A stretch of 49,641 nt of DNA from Fusobacteriota bacterium. Lineage in GTDB: Bacteria; Fusobacteriota; Fusobacteriia; Fusobacteriales; Fusobacteriaceae. Position 1 is the first letter of the stretch. The number at the start of each line of letters is the position of its first letter. The position numbers and the translations under genes are program-made. The notes beneath the pieces are model-generated. The model did not search any database, had not been told where the DNA came from, and was given only the letters and a program-made list of their open reading frames with translations. The DNA lies in the NCBI GenBank assembly GCA_023389595.1, contig JAEWEF010000040.1, positions 1-49,641 on the forward strand. Reading direction: 5' to 3'. This document shows, piece by piece, positions 27,261 through 34,781 of the stretch.

Positions 27261-27500
27261 CTAGTCAACAAATTCAACATTAACTTCAAGTTTATCTTTA
27301 GTTCCAGAAGCTTGCATAACTCCTCTTATAGCATTAGCCGTAAGTCCATTTTTACCTATCACTTTTCCCATTTCTCCTTTAGCTACCATAACTTTAAAAG
27401 TAACTTCTGAATCAACTATTTCATAAGTTATATTGACTTTTTCTTTATCGTCAACTAGGTCCTTAATAATAAAATTTATTAATTTTTCTAATCTTTCCAA
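27261..27500 (-). CDS. khpA: KhpA-type KH-domain RNA-binding protein, TTG start
   Basis: With a TTG start the protein is 79 residues, beginning MERLEKLINFIIKDLVDD, the family length. The single KH domain carries the GxxG-type loop in VIGKNGLTANAIRGVM near residue 50. KhpA acts with KhpB as a global RNA-binding chaperone affecting cell size and small RNAs in other Gram-positive bacteria. The longer open frame lacks a ribosome site, whereas GGAGG is seven bases before TTG. Placed directly upstream of rimM, as in many low-GC genomes. Confidence 0.9.
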   Translation of the reverse strand: MERLEKLINFIIKDLVDDKEKVNITYEIVDSEVTFKVMVAKGEMGKVIGKNGLTANAIRGVMQASGTKDKLEVNVEFVD

Positions 27501-27507
27501 AATGATA

Positions 27508-27512
27508 CCTCC
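27508..27512 (-). promoter_or_regulatory. Ribosome binding site fixing the khpA TTG start
   Basis: GGAGG on the minus strand, seven bases before TTG at 27500. No ATG in the frame is better placed. Confidence 0.75.
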
Positions 27513-27513
27513 A

Positions 27514-27765
27514 TTACAATCTGCCTGTCCAAAGGCCTTCTTCAATTATTTCAGCTTTAACCCACCTTCTACCTAAATCTTCTATTATTTCTTTAATAAA
27601 ATCTTTAAAATCGTAAGTGGATATTATACTTAACAGTCCCTTTGCTGGATCGAGTGTTCTAACAACACCTACACCTTCATACGCTTCTATTATTTTATTT
27701 ACAAAATCTATATCTTCTCTCGAACTCTGAACTATAAATTCATAACTTTTTTGCTTGCTATTCAT
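27514..27765 (-). CDS. DUF4911 domain protein
   Basis: An 83-residue protein, MNSKQKSYEFIVQSSREDI then a hydrophobic-charged alternating sequence with TLDPAKGLLSIISTYD and FIKEIIEDLGRRW. This fits the DUF4911 family, a short ferredoxin-like-fold family of unknown function. No catalytic residues are evident. The ATG at 27765 sits inside the last codons of rsmA and is preceded by AAGGAG; khpA begins 13 bases after its stop. Its constant company of RNA-modification and RNA-binding genes here suggests an RNA- or ribosome-linked role, but that is guilt by association only. Confidence 0.7.
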   Translation of the reverse strand: MNSKQKSYEFIVQSSREDIDFVNKIIEAYEGVGVVRTLDPAKGLLSIISTYDFKDFIKEIIEDLGRRWVKAEIIEEGLWTGRL

Positions 27766-28561
27766 AATTTTCTCCTTCAAAAGATTTTATAATTTTTATA
27801 AAATCTTCTATACTAATATTTTCCGCCCTCTCATTTTCGCTTATACCAAGTGATTTTAATTTTTCTTTTATTATTTCTTTAGAAAAATTTAAAGTGGATA
27901 AATTATTAGTAATATTTTTTCTCTTGCTTGAAAAAGCCGCTTTTACATACTTAAAAAAAACTTCCTCAGAAACTAATTTTTCATATTTAGGCTCTGAATA
28001 CGGTTTTATAGCAATAAAAGCAGAATCCACATTAGGTATGGGAGTAAACTTTTCTCGCGGTATAGTGAATAAATATTTAGCATCTGCAAAATATTCCACA
28101 GCTAAAGTAAGAACCGATCTTTCTTTGCCTTTTTTCGCACATATTCTTTCTCCAACTTCTTTTTGTACCATAATATACGCTTCAGTTATAATTTTTCTAT
28201 TTTTCAATATTTTATCAACTATTGGAGAAGTTATATAGTATGGTATATTAGCAACAATTTTTGCAGAATTTTTTATGTGTACATTAAAATCTGCATCTAA
28301 AACATCTCCCATTACAAGCGTATAATTTTCTTTATTTCCAAATTTCTTTTTTAAAATTTTTTCTAAATCTTCGTCTATTTCAAAACTACAAACTCTTTTA
28401 GCATTGTCTATAAGTAATTCTGTAAGAGCTCCTTCTCCAGGTCCTATTTCTATCACTTCATCATTTTCGTTTACATTAGATACAGAAATTATTTTTTCTA
28501 AAATTTCTTTTTCGTCAGTCAAAAAATTTTGACCATATTTTTTTTTGTGTTTAAACGACAT
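27758..28561 (-). CDS. rsmA: 16S rRNA dimethyladenosine transferase RsmA/KsgA
   Basis: A 267-residue methyltransferase that dimethylates A1518 and A1519 of 16S rRNA. It opens KKKYGQNFLTDEKEILEKI, with SAM motif I VIEIGPGEGALTELL near residue 38, the catalytic NIPYYITSPIV near 105, and VQKEVGERICAKKGKERS near 128. The C-terminal helical domain ends near SIEDFIKI. Loss of this enzyme gives kasugamycin resistance in other bacteria. It is eight bases downstream of the first hpt gene. Confidence 0.96.
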   Translation of the reverse strand: MSFKHKKKYGQNFLTDEKEILEKIISVSNVNENDEVIEIGPGEGALTELLIDNAKRVCSFEIDEDLEKILKKKFGNKENYTLVMGDVLDADFNVHIKNSAKIVANIPYYITSPIVDKILKNRKIITEAYIMVQKEVGERICAKKGKERSVLTLAVEYFADAKYLFTIPREKFTPIPNVDSAFIAIKPYSEPKYEKLVSEEVFFKYVKAAFSSKRKNITNNLSTLNFSKEIIKEKLKSLGISENERAENISIEDFIKIIKSFEGENYE

Positions 28562-28569
28562 TTAAACTC

Positions 28570-29100
28570 CTAAACTTCTTCTTTCCAAACTGCGATGTAA
28601 GGTAAATTTCTATATTTTTGTATATAGTCTAGTCCGTATCCTATAACAAATTTATCAGGCACTTTAAATCCTATGTAATCAGCCTCTATATTCACTTTCC
28701 TTCTTTCTGGTTTATCCAGAAGAGAAATACATTTGACAGATTTTGCTCCCTTCATCTTTATCATATTTTTTACATAGTCAAGTGTGTATCCAGTGTCAAT
28801 AATATCCTCTACAAGCAAAATGTCCTTATCTTTTACATCTAAATCTGTATCTTTTACTATTCTTACGACTCCTCTAGAAACAGTTTCATCTCCATAACTA
28901 GATACATTCATAAAATCTATTACAAGAGGTAACTTTATTTCTTTTACTAAATCGCACAAAAATAAAACTGATCCCTTTAATAATCCTATACATATTAAAT
29001 CTTTATCTCTGTAATCGTTTTCTATTTGTTGTGCAAGTTCTTTTATTCTTTTTTCTACTTCTTCTCTTGATATTAATACTTCTATATTATTGGGAATCAT
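28570..29100 (-). CDS. hpt: Hypoxanthine phosphoribosyltransferase, copy 1
   Basis: A 176-residue purine salvage enzyme converting hypoxanthine or guanine plus PRPP to IMP or GMP. The PRPP loop is ILLVEDIIDTGYTLDYV near residue 96; LLKGSVLFLCDL near 42, SSYGDETVS near 67 and the base-binding DKFVIGYGLDY near 151 are present. GGAGG five bases before ATG 29100 decides the start over an upstream in-frame ATG that overlaps that site. It is a tandem paralogue of the next gene upstream; the two share roughly 64% identity by hand count. A promoter of its own is visible at 29132-29160. Confidence 0.94.
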   Translation of the reverse strand: MIPNNIEVLISREEVEKRIKELAQQIENDYRDKDLICIGLLKGSVLFLCDLVKEIKLPLVIDFMNVSSYGDETVSRGVVRIVKDTDLDVKDKDILLVEDIIDTGYTLDYVKNMIKMKGAKSVKCISLLDKPERRKVNIEADYIGFKVPDKFVIGYGLDYIQKYRNLPYIAVWKEEV

Positions 29101-29131
29101 TACTACCTCCATAAAATTTTATTATTATTTT

Positions 29132-29160
29132 ATTTTATCATTTAAAAATTTTTTTATCAA
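29132..29160 (-). promoter_or_regulatory. Promoter between the two hpt copies
   Basis: On the minus strand TTGATA (29155-29160), 17 bases, TAAAAT (29132-29137). It would start transcription about 25 bases before hpt copy 1 and serve the downstream rsmA-trmD-polC run. Confidence 0.55.
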
Positions 29161-29178
29161 GAATATTAAAATTCTATA

Positions 29179-29700
29179 TTATATCAGAGTAACTGCTGCA
29201 ATATGATCTAAGTTTCTATATTTTTGAGCATAATCTATACCGTATCCAACTATAAATTTATCAGGAATGGTAAATCCTATATACTCAACATCTATATCTA
29301 CTTTTCTTCTTTCTGGCTTATCTAAAAGTGCTAAACACTTTACACTTTTTGCACCCTTACTATCCAAAAATTTTTTTACATAATCAAGTGTGTATCCAGT
29401 ATCAACAATATCTTCAACGAGTAAAATGTGTTTATTTTTTACATTTATATCTATATCCTTAACAATTTTTACAGAACCACTAGAAACAGTTTCGTTTCCA
29501 TAGCTTGATGCGGTCATAAAATCAATTTCTATAGGAATTTTTACTTTTCTTATAATATCTGCTAAAAAAACAAATGAGCCTTTTAGTATTCCAACAAAAA
29601 TTACCTTTTCATTTTCATAATCTTTTTCTAGTTGTTTTGCAATTTCTGTTAGTCTTTTTTCTATTTCTTCTCTGCTAATAAGCATTTCTAATTTTTCCAT
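29179..29700 (-). CDS. hpt: Hypoxanthine phosphoribosyltransferase, copy 2
   Basis: A 173-residue HPRT with the same motif set as its neighbour: GILKGSFVFLADI, SSYGNETVSSG, PRPP loop ILLVEDIVDTGYTLDYV and DKFIVGYGIDYAQKYRN. All catalytic residues are intact, so it should be active. Divergence is concentrated in the N-terminal helix and in the flap after SSYG, where substrate preference could differ, though this is inference. The start at ATG 29700 is seven bases after GAGG; the GTG two codons upstream overlaps the spacer. It follows the unusual 29701-30191 spacer. Confidence 0.93.
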   Translation of the reverse strand: MEKLEMLISREEIEKRLTEIAKQLEKDYENEKVIFVGILKGSFVFLADIIRKVKIPIEIDFMTASSYGNETVSSGSVKIVKDIDINVKNKHILLVEDIVDTGYTLDYVKKFLDSKGAKSVKCLALLDKPERRKVDIDVEYIGFTIPDKFIVGYGIDYAQKYRNLDHIAAVTLI

Positions 29701-30191
29701 ATACACACCTCAATATTTTTTATCTAATTTTATCATTTTTTTTTGTAATTTTTTAGTGTTAATATTTATTTTTTTATAAACTTCTGACAATTTTATAAAC
29801 GCTTGATTTTCAATGATTTTTAATGGTGTTGAATCTTGCTATATTTTTGTTAGATTTTTGAGATAACCTCAACACAAAAAGTTAATAAACCACATAAAAA
29901 TGGCGTTTACTATAATAGTACAAAACGTTTTTAAGTTGGCAACTTACCATATTATTGAGATTTTAATCAATCTAAAATTAAGCGTTATTTTGATACGAGG
30001 CATAGTTTATATCACTTTTTCTTTTAGAAAGTCTGCTAGGCGTATATGACGAGCTATAAAAAGATATGTCTATTTTATGGCGTGTTGATAGAGTTTTTTT
30101 AAAATATTAGTCAAATTTAAAAATAAAAATTTTCTAAAAAATAATGGAGTTCAAAAACGCCAAACATTAACGTAATTAAACTCCAAATAAT
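29701..30191. other. 491-base spacer without a convincing gene, rich in palindromes
   Basis: The only gene-free stretch over 300 bases. It holds: GTGTTGA/TCAACAC arms at 29826-29832 and 29869-29875 with a 36-base loop; a palindrome TACTATAATAGTA at 29908-29920, extended by cgtt/aacg to 29904-29927; TAAGTTGGCAACTTA at 29932-29946; an 8-base inverted pair TGGCGTTT (29901-29908) and AAACGCCA (30155-30162); and TGGAGTT/AACTCCA at 30145-30151 and 30179-30185. The segment about 29990-30095 looks less AT-rich than nearby spacers. A 49-codon plus-strand frame (29900-30049) has no ribosome site. I match it to no riboswitch, CRISPR or insertion sequence I know; a decayed mobile element or a small RNA are both possible. 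Confidence 0.5.
30145..30185 (-). terminator. Possible terminator after the EamA gene
   Basis: TGGAGTT (minus, 30179-30185) pairs with AACTCCA (30145-30151) over a 27-base loop, followed on the minus strand by an ATTATTTTTT tract. The long loop makes it a weak call, but the position just past the EamA stop fits. Confidence 0.35.
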
Positions 30192-31130
30192 TTACTCTTT
30201 TAACATATATTTCTTTTTGAAAAAATCATCAGGTAACTGTGCAATAATTACTGCAATAAACATTGCCACACAACCTAAAAGTTCTCTTTTCGTCAAATTT
30301 TCTCCCAATAATAAATATCCGGTTAAAACTCCAAACACTGATTCAAAACTCAAAATTAGTGAAGCTAAAGTAGGATTGTTAGAATATTTTTGACCAACCA
30401 TTTGTAAAGTGTATCCGACTCCGCCAGACATTACTCCCGCGTATGCTATCATGAGAAAAGTTTTTGATAATCCTACTAAACTTACATCTTCAAATGTAAA
30501 TGCAACTACCCAAGAAAGTAACGTGCTTACAAAAAATTGTAAAAAAGATAGTTTAACTACATCGACATCTTTTGAATATTTATCTATTACCAGAATATGA
30601 GCACCCCAAAAGAATGCTCCTACAAATTCTATAAAATCTCCGATGTTAATATTTTGAAATCCGCTACTAGGTATCGCAAGAAAATATAGACCGAAAGTTC
30701 CAAGCACTACTGCAAACCAAGTTAAATTACTAACTCTTTTTTTAAAGAAGATAGAAATTAAAGGTATCATCAATATGTAGAGCGTAGTTATAAAAGCTGC
30801 TTTACCTGCCGTAACAAAAATTAATCCGTACTGTTGCAATGCAGAAGCTATAAATAGACAGATACCACAAAGTATACCACCGACAATTAAATTTTTATTT
30901 TTAAAAGAATGATTATAATTTAATTTTATATCTTCATTTTTATTAATAAGTTTATCTTTTATAACTATAAATGTTAGTAAAAAAATTGCAGATAAAGTTG
31001 ATCTTGAAGCGTTAAAAGTAAATGGTCCTATATAATCCATGCTTCCTTTTTGTGCAACGAATGCACTACCCCAAATTAATGCGGTAACAAAAAGGAAAAA
31101 ATTTCCATAGTACTCACTTTTTTTAATCAT
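30192..31130 (-). CDS. EamA/DMT-family transporter
   Basis: A 312-residue membrane protein with two EamA repeats of five helices each. Repeat one begins FFLFVTALIWGSAFVAQKGS near residue 11, with the family's FNASRSTLSAIFLL, and repeat two begins near NIGDFIEFVGAFFWGAHILV (about residue 165), ending LLGENLTKRELLGCVAMF. Members export amino acids or other small metabolites; the substrate cannot be read from the sequence. It lies 19 bases after pepA and probably shares its transcript, which suggests, without proof, export of excess amino acids released by peptide breakdown. Confidence 0.88.
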   Translation of the reverse strand: MIKKSEYYGNFFLFVTALIWGSAFVAQKGSMDYIGPFTFNASRSTLSAIFLLTFIVIKDKLINKNEDIKLNYNHSFKNKNLIVGGILCGICLFIASALQQYGLIFVTAGKAAFITTLYILMIPLISIFFKKRVSNLTWFAVVLGTFGLYFLAIPSSGFQNINIGDFIEFVGAFFWGAHILVIDKYSKDVDVVKLSFLQFFVSTLLSWVVAFTFEDVSLVGLSKTFLMIAYAGVMSGGVGYTLQMVGQKYSNNPTLASLILSFESVFGVLTGYLLLGENLTKRELLGCVAMFIAVIIAQLPDDFFKKKYMLKE

Positions 31131-31149
31131 AAACTCCCCCAGAGATTAA

Positions 31150-32580
31150 TTAGTTTTTATTATTTTTTATATATGAATATATAGTTCTAAATACTTCTCC
31201 CGTAGCTCCCTTTTTGTAATATTTTGAACCGCTACTAAAAGCCGTTCCCGCTATATCTAAATGTATCCATTTTTTATCTTCAACAAATTCTTCTAAAAAT
31301 TTTGCAGCAGATATTGAGCCTCCCATTCTGCCACCAGTATTTTGCATATCAGCTATTTCTGATTTTAAATATCTTTTGAAAGAATCTAACATAGGCATTT
31401 TCCAAAATTCTTCTTTCCATTCTTTACTATTTTTCATAAATTCATCAGCAAATTTATCGTCATTTGTAAATAATCCAGTTAAATCTTCGCCAAGAGCAAT
31501 CATAATAGCTCCAGTTAAAGTTGCCGCATCTATAATTTCATCAACTTTTTCTTTTCTTATTATATATGTAAGTGCATCAGCTAAAGTAACTCTTCCTTCA
31601 GCATCGGTATTATTTATTTCTATAGTTTTACCGTTCATAGTTTCTACTACATCGCCAGGTCTATAAGCGTTAGGTCCTATAGAATTTTCACAAGCAGCAA
31701 CTACAGCCACAACATTTTTTTTGATTTTCATTTTTGATATTGCTGCCATTGCTCCTATCATAGTTGCGGATCCACCCATATCACTTTTCATTGCAAGCAT
31801 TCCATCTGTAGGTTTTAAAGAAAGGCCACCAGTATCATATGTCAATCCCTTTCCAACTAAACCGTATCTATATTTTGATTTTGCATCTCCATTATATGAC
31901 ATAACTATTAAATAAGGTCTGTGATGTGCCGCTCTAGCAACAGAAAGATAAGCTTTCATTCCAAATTTTTCTATAGATTTTTCGTCAAAAACTTTTACAT
32001 TAAATCCGAATTCTTTTCCAATTTCTTTAGCTCTTTCTGATAAACGTTTAGGCGTCATAACTTCTGAGTGCTCATTTATTAAATCTTTAACTATATTTGA
32101 TATTTTAGCAAGTTCGTACCCTTCAAGTTTAGTAGGTTTTTTTGCAGCAGTACAAACATCTACATTTAATTTTTCCTTATTTTTTTCAGATAAATATTTA
32201 TCAAATCTATAATTTATGTGTTCGATTTCTTCGGCTATGATATTGAAATTTTCAGCACACTTATCAGAAAATTCTACTAAAACATCTCCAGTTAAATTTG
32301 ATAAATTTGTGTATAGTATTTCTCTTAATTTATTATTATCAAAAGTTTTTTTATCTCCAAGACAAACCAAAGATAAATTTACAGAACGATTATCTTGAGT
32401 GAACCCAAAATCGTAAACTTTTCCTAATTTGTTTTCCATCTTTTTGAAAGTTGGATTTTTAGCAATTATTTTCTTATTTGTCGCATTCAAAAATTCTGGA
32501 TATTTTTCATCTCCGTCAAAAACGAAATATAAGTGCTTTATATAATCTTTATCTATTTTCTTTACACAATTAAAATTCAT
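31150..32580 (-). CDS. pepA: M17 leucyl aminopeptidase
   Basis: A 476-residue cytosolic dimetal aminopeptidase that trims N-terminal residues. The C-terminal catalytic domain has LVGKGLTYDTGGLSLKP near residue 242, MKSDMGGSATMIGA near 265 and the signature NNTDAEGRVTLADAL near 325, which supply the Lys, Asp and Glu metal ligands and the bicarbonate-binding Arg. The N-terminal macro-like domain is divergent. GGAGGG precedes the ATG and a promoter is visible upstream. It complements the dipeptidase at 19688 in a peptide-using organism. Confidence 0.94.
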   Translation of the reverse strand: MNFNCVKKIDKDYIKHLYFVFDGDEKYPEFLNATNKKIIAKNPTFKKMENKLGKVYDFGFTQDNRSVNLSLVCLGDKKTFDNNKLREILYTNLSNLTGDVLVEFSDKCAENFNIIAEEIEHINYRFDKYLSEKNKEKLNVDVCTAAKKPTKLEGYELAKISNIVKDLINEHSEVMTPKRLSERAKEIGKEFGFNVKVFDEKSIEKFGMKAYLSVARAAHHRPYLIVMSYNGDAKSKYRYGLVGKGLTYDTGGLSLKPTDGMLAMKSDMGGSATMIGAMAAISKMKIKKNVVAVVAACENSIGPNAYRPGDVVETMNGKTIEINNTDAEGRVTLADALTYIIRKEKVDEIIDAATLTGAIMIALGEDLTGLFTNDDKFADEFMKNSKEWKEEFWKMPMLDSFKRYLKSEIADMQNTGGRMGGSISAAKFLEEFVEDKKWIHLDIAGTAFSSGSKYYKKGATGEVFRTIYSYIKNNKN

Positions 32581-32612
32581 ATGTATCCCTCCAATAATTT
32601 TTTCTTTAAAAT

Positions 32613-32641
32613 ATTATACATCAAAAAAAATATATTTAAAA
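32613..32641 (-). promoter_or_regulatory. Promoter for pepA-EamA
   Basis: Minus-strand TTTTAA (32636-32641), 17 bases, TATAAT (32613-32618), about 33 bases before the pepA ATG. The -10 box is perfect and the -35 box weak. Confidence 0.5.
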
Positions 32642-32775
32642 GTGCAAACAAGAAAATAAAAGGAGAAAATATTTTTAAAAAAATAATTTTTTGATAATAT
32701 TATTAAAATCAATTTAAAAATAAGGATAAAAACTCATTCCCTATAAAAAATATATTGATAAACTTAAAAAAAAAG

Positions 32776-32804
32776 TTTTCAAAATGATTTTAATGTGTTA
32801 GTAT
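32776..32804 (+). promoter_or_regulatory. Candidate promoter for fhs
   Basis: TTTTCA (32776-32781), 17 bases, TAGTAT (32799-32804), 54 bases before the fhs ATG. Both boxes are only moderate matches. The rest of the 278-base pepA-fhs spacer is A/T tracts with nothing else recognisable. Confidence 0.35.
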
Positions 32805-32858
32805 AGGCTTAAGAAAAATTTGTTAATTTTTACTTTTTTAATTTAATGGAGGTTAATA

Positions 32859-34499
32859 ATGAAAACTGATATTCAAATTGCCCAAGAAACACCTATGCTA
32901 CATATCGAAGAAATTGCTAAAAAAATTGGTCTTACTTCTGACGATATAGAACAATACGGAAAGTACAAAGCAAAAGTAAACCTTGACGTTCTAAATAGTA
33001 GAAAAGACAAAAAAGACGGGAAATTGATACTTGTTACTGCTATTACTCCTACTCCTGCAGGAGAAGGAAAATCTACTGTTACTATAGGACTTACTCAAGC
33101 TTTTAATAAAATAGGAAAATCATCTGTTGCAGCAATCAGAGAACCATCTCTTGGTCCAGTATTTGGAGTTAAAGGTGGAGCTGCTGGAGGAGGATATTCT
33201 CAAGTTATTCCTATGGAAGATATCAACCTTCACTTCACTGGAGATTTACATGCTATTGGAGTTGCTCACAATTTAGTTTCAGCTTGTATAGATAACCATA
33301 TAAATTCTGGTAACGAATTAAGAATAGACATTACAAAAATAAATTGGAAAAGAGTTGTCGATATGAACGACAGATCTCTTAGAAACATAATAATCGGTCT
33401 TGGTGGAAAGGCAAATGGAATTCCTAGAGAATCTTCTTTCCAAATAACTGTTGGATCAGAAATTATGGCAATACTTTGTCTATCTAATTCAATCACTGAA
33501 TTAAAAGAAAAAATTAAAAATATAGTTTTCGCTACCTCTTTAGACGGAAAATTATTAAGAGTTGGAGATTTAAAAATAGAAGGTGCAGTTGCAGCATTAC
33601 TTAAAGAAGCAATCAAACCTAACTTAGTTCAAACATTAGAACACACTCCTGTTTTCATACACGGAGGACCTTTTGCAAATATAGCTCATGGATGTAATTC
33701 ATTATTAGCTACAAAAATGGCACTAAAGCTTTCAGACTACGCAGTTACAGAAGCTGGATTTGCTGCCGATTTAGGAGCAGAAAAATTCATCGACATTAAA
33801 TGTAGATTAGGTGGATTAAAACCTGATTGTGCAGTAATAGTTGCTACTGTTAGAGCATTAAAACATCACGGTGAAGGAAGCCTTGAAAAAGGAATAGAAA
33901 ATCTTGAAAAACACATCGAAAATATTCAAAACTGTTATAAATTACCATTAGTTGTTGCTATAAACAGATTCGTTACAGATACAGAAGAAGAAATTAAATT
34001 CATAGAAGATTTCTGTGCTAAATACGGTGTTGAAGTTTCTTTATGTGATGTTTGGGCTAAAGGTGGAGAAGGTGGAATAGACCTTGCCAACAAAGTTATA
34101 AAAGCTATAGATGAAAACGATAAAGAATTTGATTATTTCTACGATGAAAATCTTACAATAAAAGAAAAAATAGAAAAAATCTGTAAAGAAATTTATGGTG
34201 CAGATGGAGTAGTTTTTGCTGCAGGTACTAAAAAAGTTTTTGAATTAATTGAAAAAGAAGGACTTAACAAATTACCTGTATGTATGTCTAAAACTCAAAA
34301 ATCTATATCAGATAATCAAAATCTTTTAGGAAGACCAAAAAAATTCAAAGTTAACATAAAAGAATTAAGATTGGCTCTTGGTGCAGGATTCATAATAGTA
34401 ATGGCTGGAGATATAATTGACATGCCAGGACTTCCTAAAAAACCTTCTGCTGAATTAATAGACATAGACGAAAATGGAACTATCAGTGGATTATTCTAA
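32859..34499 (+). CDS. fhs: Formate--tetrahydrofolate ligase
   Basis: A 546-residue ATP-dependent enzyme making 10-formyl-THF from formate, the entry of C1 units into purine synthesis. The phosphate-binding loop TPAGEGKSTVTIGL is near residue 64, followed by REPSLGPVFGVKGGAAGGGYSQV near 94 (active-site signature) and EDINLHFTGDLHAIG near 123. GGEGGIDLA and the C-terminal GDIIDMPGLPKKPSAE are also family landmarks. It is the only full plus-strand gene in the window, with GGAGG seven bases before the ATG and a strong terminator after it. Pairs functionally with the folBK/folP genes. Confidence 0.97.
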   Translation: MKTDIQIAQETPMLHIEEIAKKIGLTSDDIEQYGKYKAKVNLDVLNSRKDKKDGKLILVTAITPTPAGEGKSTVTIGLTQAFNKIGKSSVAAIREPSLGPVFGVKGGAAGGGYSQVIPMEDINLHFTGDLHAIGVAHNLVSACIDNHINSGNELRIDITKINWKRVVDMNDRSLRNIIIGLGGKANGIPRESSFQITVGSEIMAILCLSNSITELKEKIKNIVFATSLDGKLLRVGDLKIEGAVAALLKEAIKPNLVQTLEHTPVFIHGGPFANIAHGCNSLLATKMALKLSDYAVTEAGFAADLGAEKFIDIKCRLGGLKPDCAVIVATVRALKHHGEGSLEKGIENLEKHIENIQNCYKLPLVVAINRFVTDTEEEIKFIEDFCAKYGVEVSLCDVWAKGGEGGIDLANKVIKAIDENDKEFDYFYDENLTIKEKIEKICKEIYGADGVVFAAGTKKVFELIEKEGLNKLPVCMSKTQKSISDNQNLLGRPKKFKVNIKELRLALGAGFIIVMAGDIIDMPGLPKKPSAELIDIDENGTISGLF

Positions 34500-34514
34500 A
34501 ATAAATATAAATTT

Positions 34515-34547
34515 AAAAAGTGTAAAACATTTGTTTTACACTTTTTT
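34515..34547 (+). terminator. Rho-independent terminator after fhs
   Basis: A near-perfect inverted repeat (34515-34529 with 34532-34546, core AAGTGTAAAACA/TGTTTTACACTT) ends in six T, 16 bases past the fhs stop. Confidence 0.88.
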
Positions 34548-34564
34548 ATTGAAAAGTTTTTTAA

Positions 34565-34599
34565 TAAAAAAACCAAAAATACATTATTGCATTTTTGGT
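34565..34599 (-). terminator. Rho-independent terminator after tRNA-Arg
   Basis: Minus-strand stem ACCAAAAATGCA/TGTATTTTTGGT (34588-34599 with 34572-34583, one mismatch) with a four-base loop, then seven T. It lies 12 bases past the tRNA 3' end, back to back with the fhs terminator. Confidence 0.75.
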
Positions 34600-34610
34600 G
34601 TTTATTTTTA

Positions 34611-34687
34611 TGGCGTCCACGATAGGAATTGAACCTACGACGTTTCGCTTAGGAGGCGAACCCTCTATCCTACTGAGGTACGTGGAC
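34611..34687 (-). tRNA. tRNA-Arg (anticodon CCU)
   Basis: A 77-base cloverleaf folds cleanly: acceptor GTCCACG/CGTGGAC, D stem CCTC/GAGG, anticodon stem TTCGC/GCGAA with loop CTCCTAA (anticodon CCT, reading AGG), T stem GTAGG/CCTAT with loop TTCAATT, and an encoded CCA tail. It reads the rare arginine codon AGG. It is a single tRNA transcript with its own promoter and terminator. Confidence 0.96.
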
Positions 34688-34704
34688 ATATTTTTAACAG
34701 TAAA

Positions 34705-34733
34705 ATTATACATTATTAGAAATAAAAAATCAA
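34705..34733 (-). promoter_or_regulatory. Promoter for tRNA-Arg
   Basis: Minus-strand TTGATT (34728-34733), 17 bases, TATAAT (34705-34710), 17 bases upstream of the mature tRNA 5' end. It lies between the dps terminator and the tRNA. Confidence 0.7.
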
Positions 34734-34741
34734 ATAAATAA

Positions 34742-34767
34742 AAAAGTCCCTTAAAAAAGGGACTTTT
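34742..34767 (-). terminator. Rho-independent terminator after dps
   Basis: Stem AAAAGTCCCTT/AAGGGACTTTT (34757-34767 with 34742-34752) with a four-base loop and a short T run on the minus strand, 15 bases past the dps stop. Confidence 0.85.
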
Positions 34768-34781
34768 AGTTTATTTTTCTA

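Noticed and set aside
29826..29946. Possible CRISPR repeat or tracrRNA
   Set aside because: No direct repeats of 25-40 bases with regular spacers and no cas gene in the window. The elements are single inverted repeats, not an array.
29900..30049. 49-codon plus-strand frame starting MAFTIIVQ in the large spacer
   Set aside because: No ribosome site, starts inside a palindrome, and no recognisable family. Noted only as part of the spacer.
29701..30191. Purine or PreQ1 riboswitch upstream of hpt
   Set aside because: Location was tempting, but I could not find the conserved purine-aptamer loops or the PreQ1 core on the minus strand.
32581..32858. THF riboswitch upstream of fhs
   Set aside because: No conserved GGA..GGUG-type core; the spacer is almost all A/T tracts and promoter-like boxes.
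34611..34687. tRNA-Arg as an integration site for a mobile element
   Set aside because: No duplicated tRNA 3' end, integrase or change in gene content is seen on either side.
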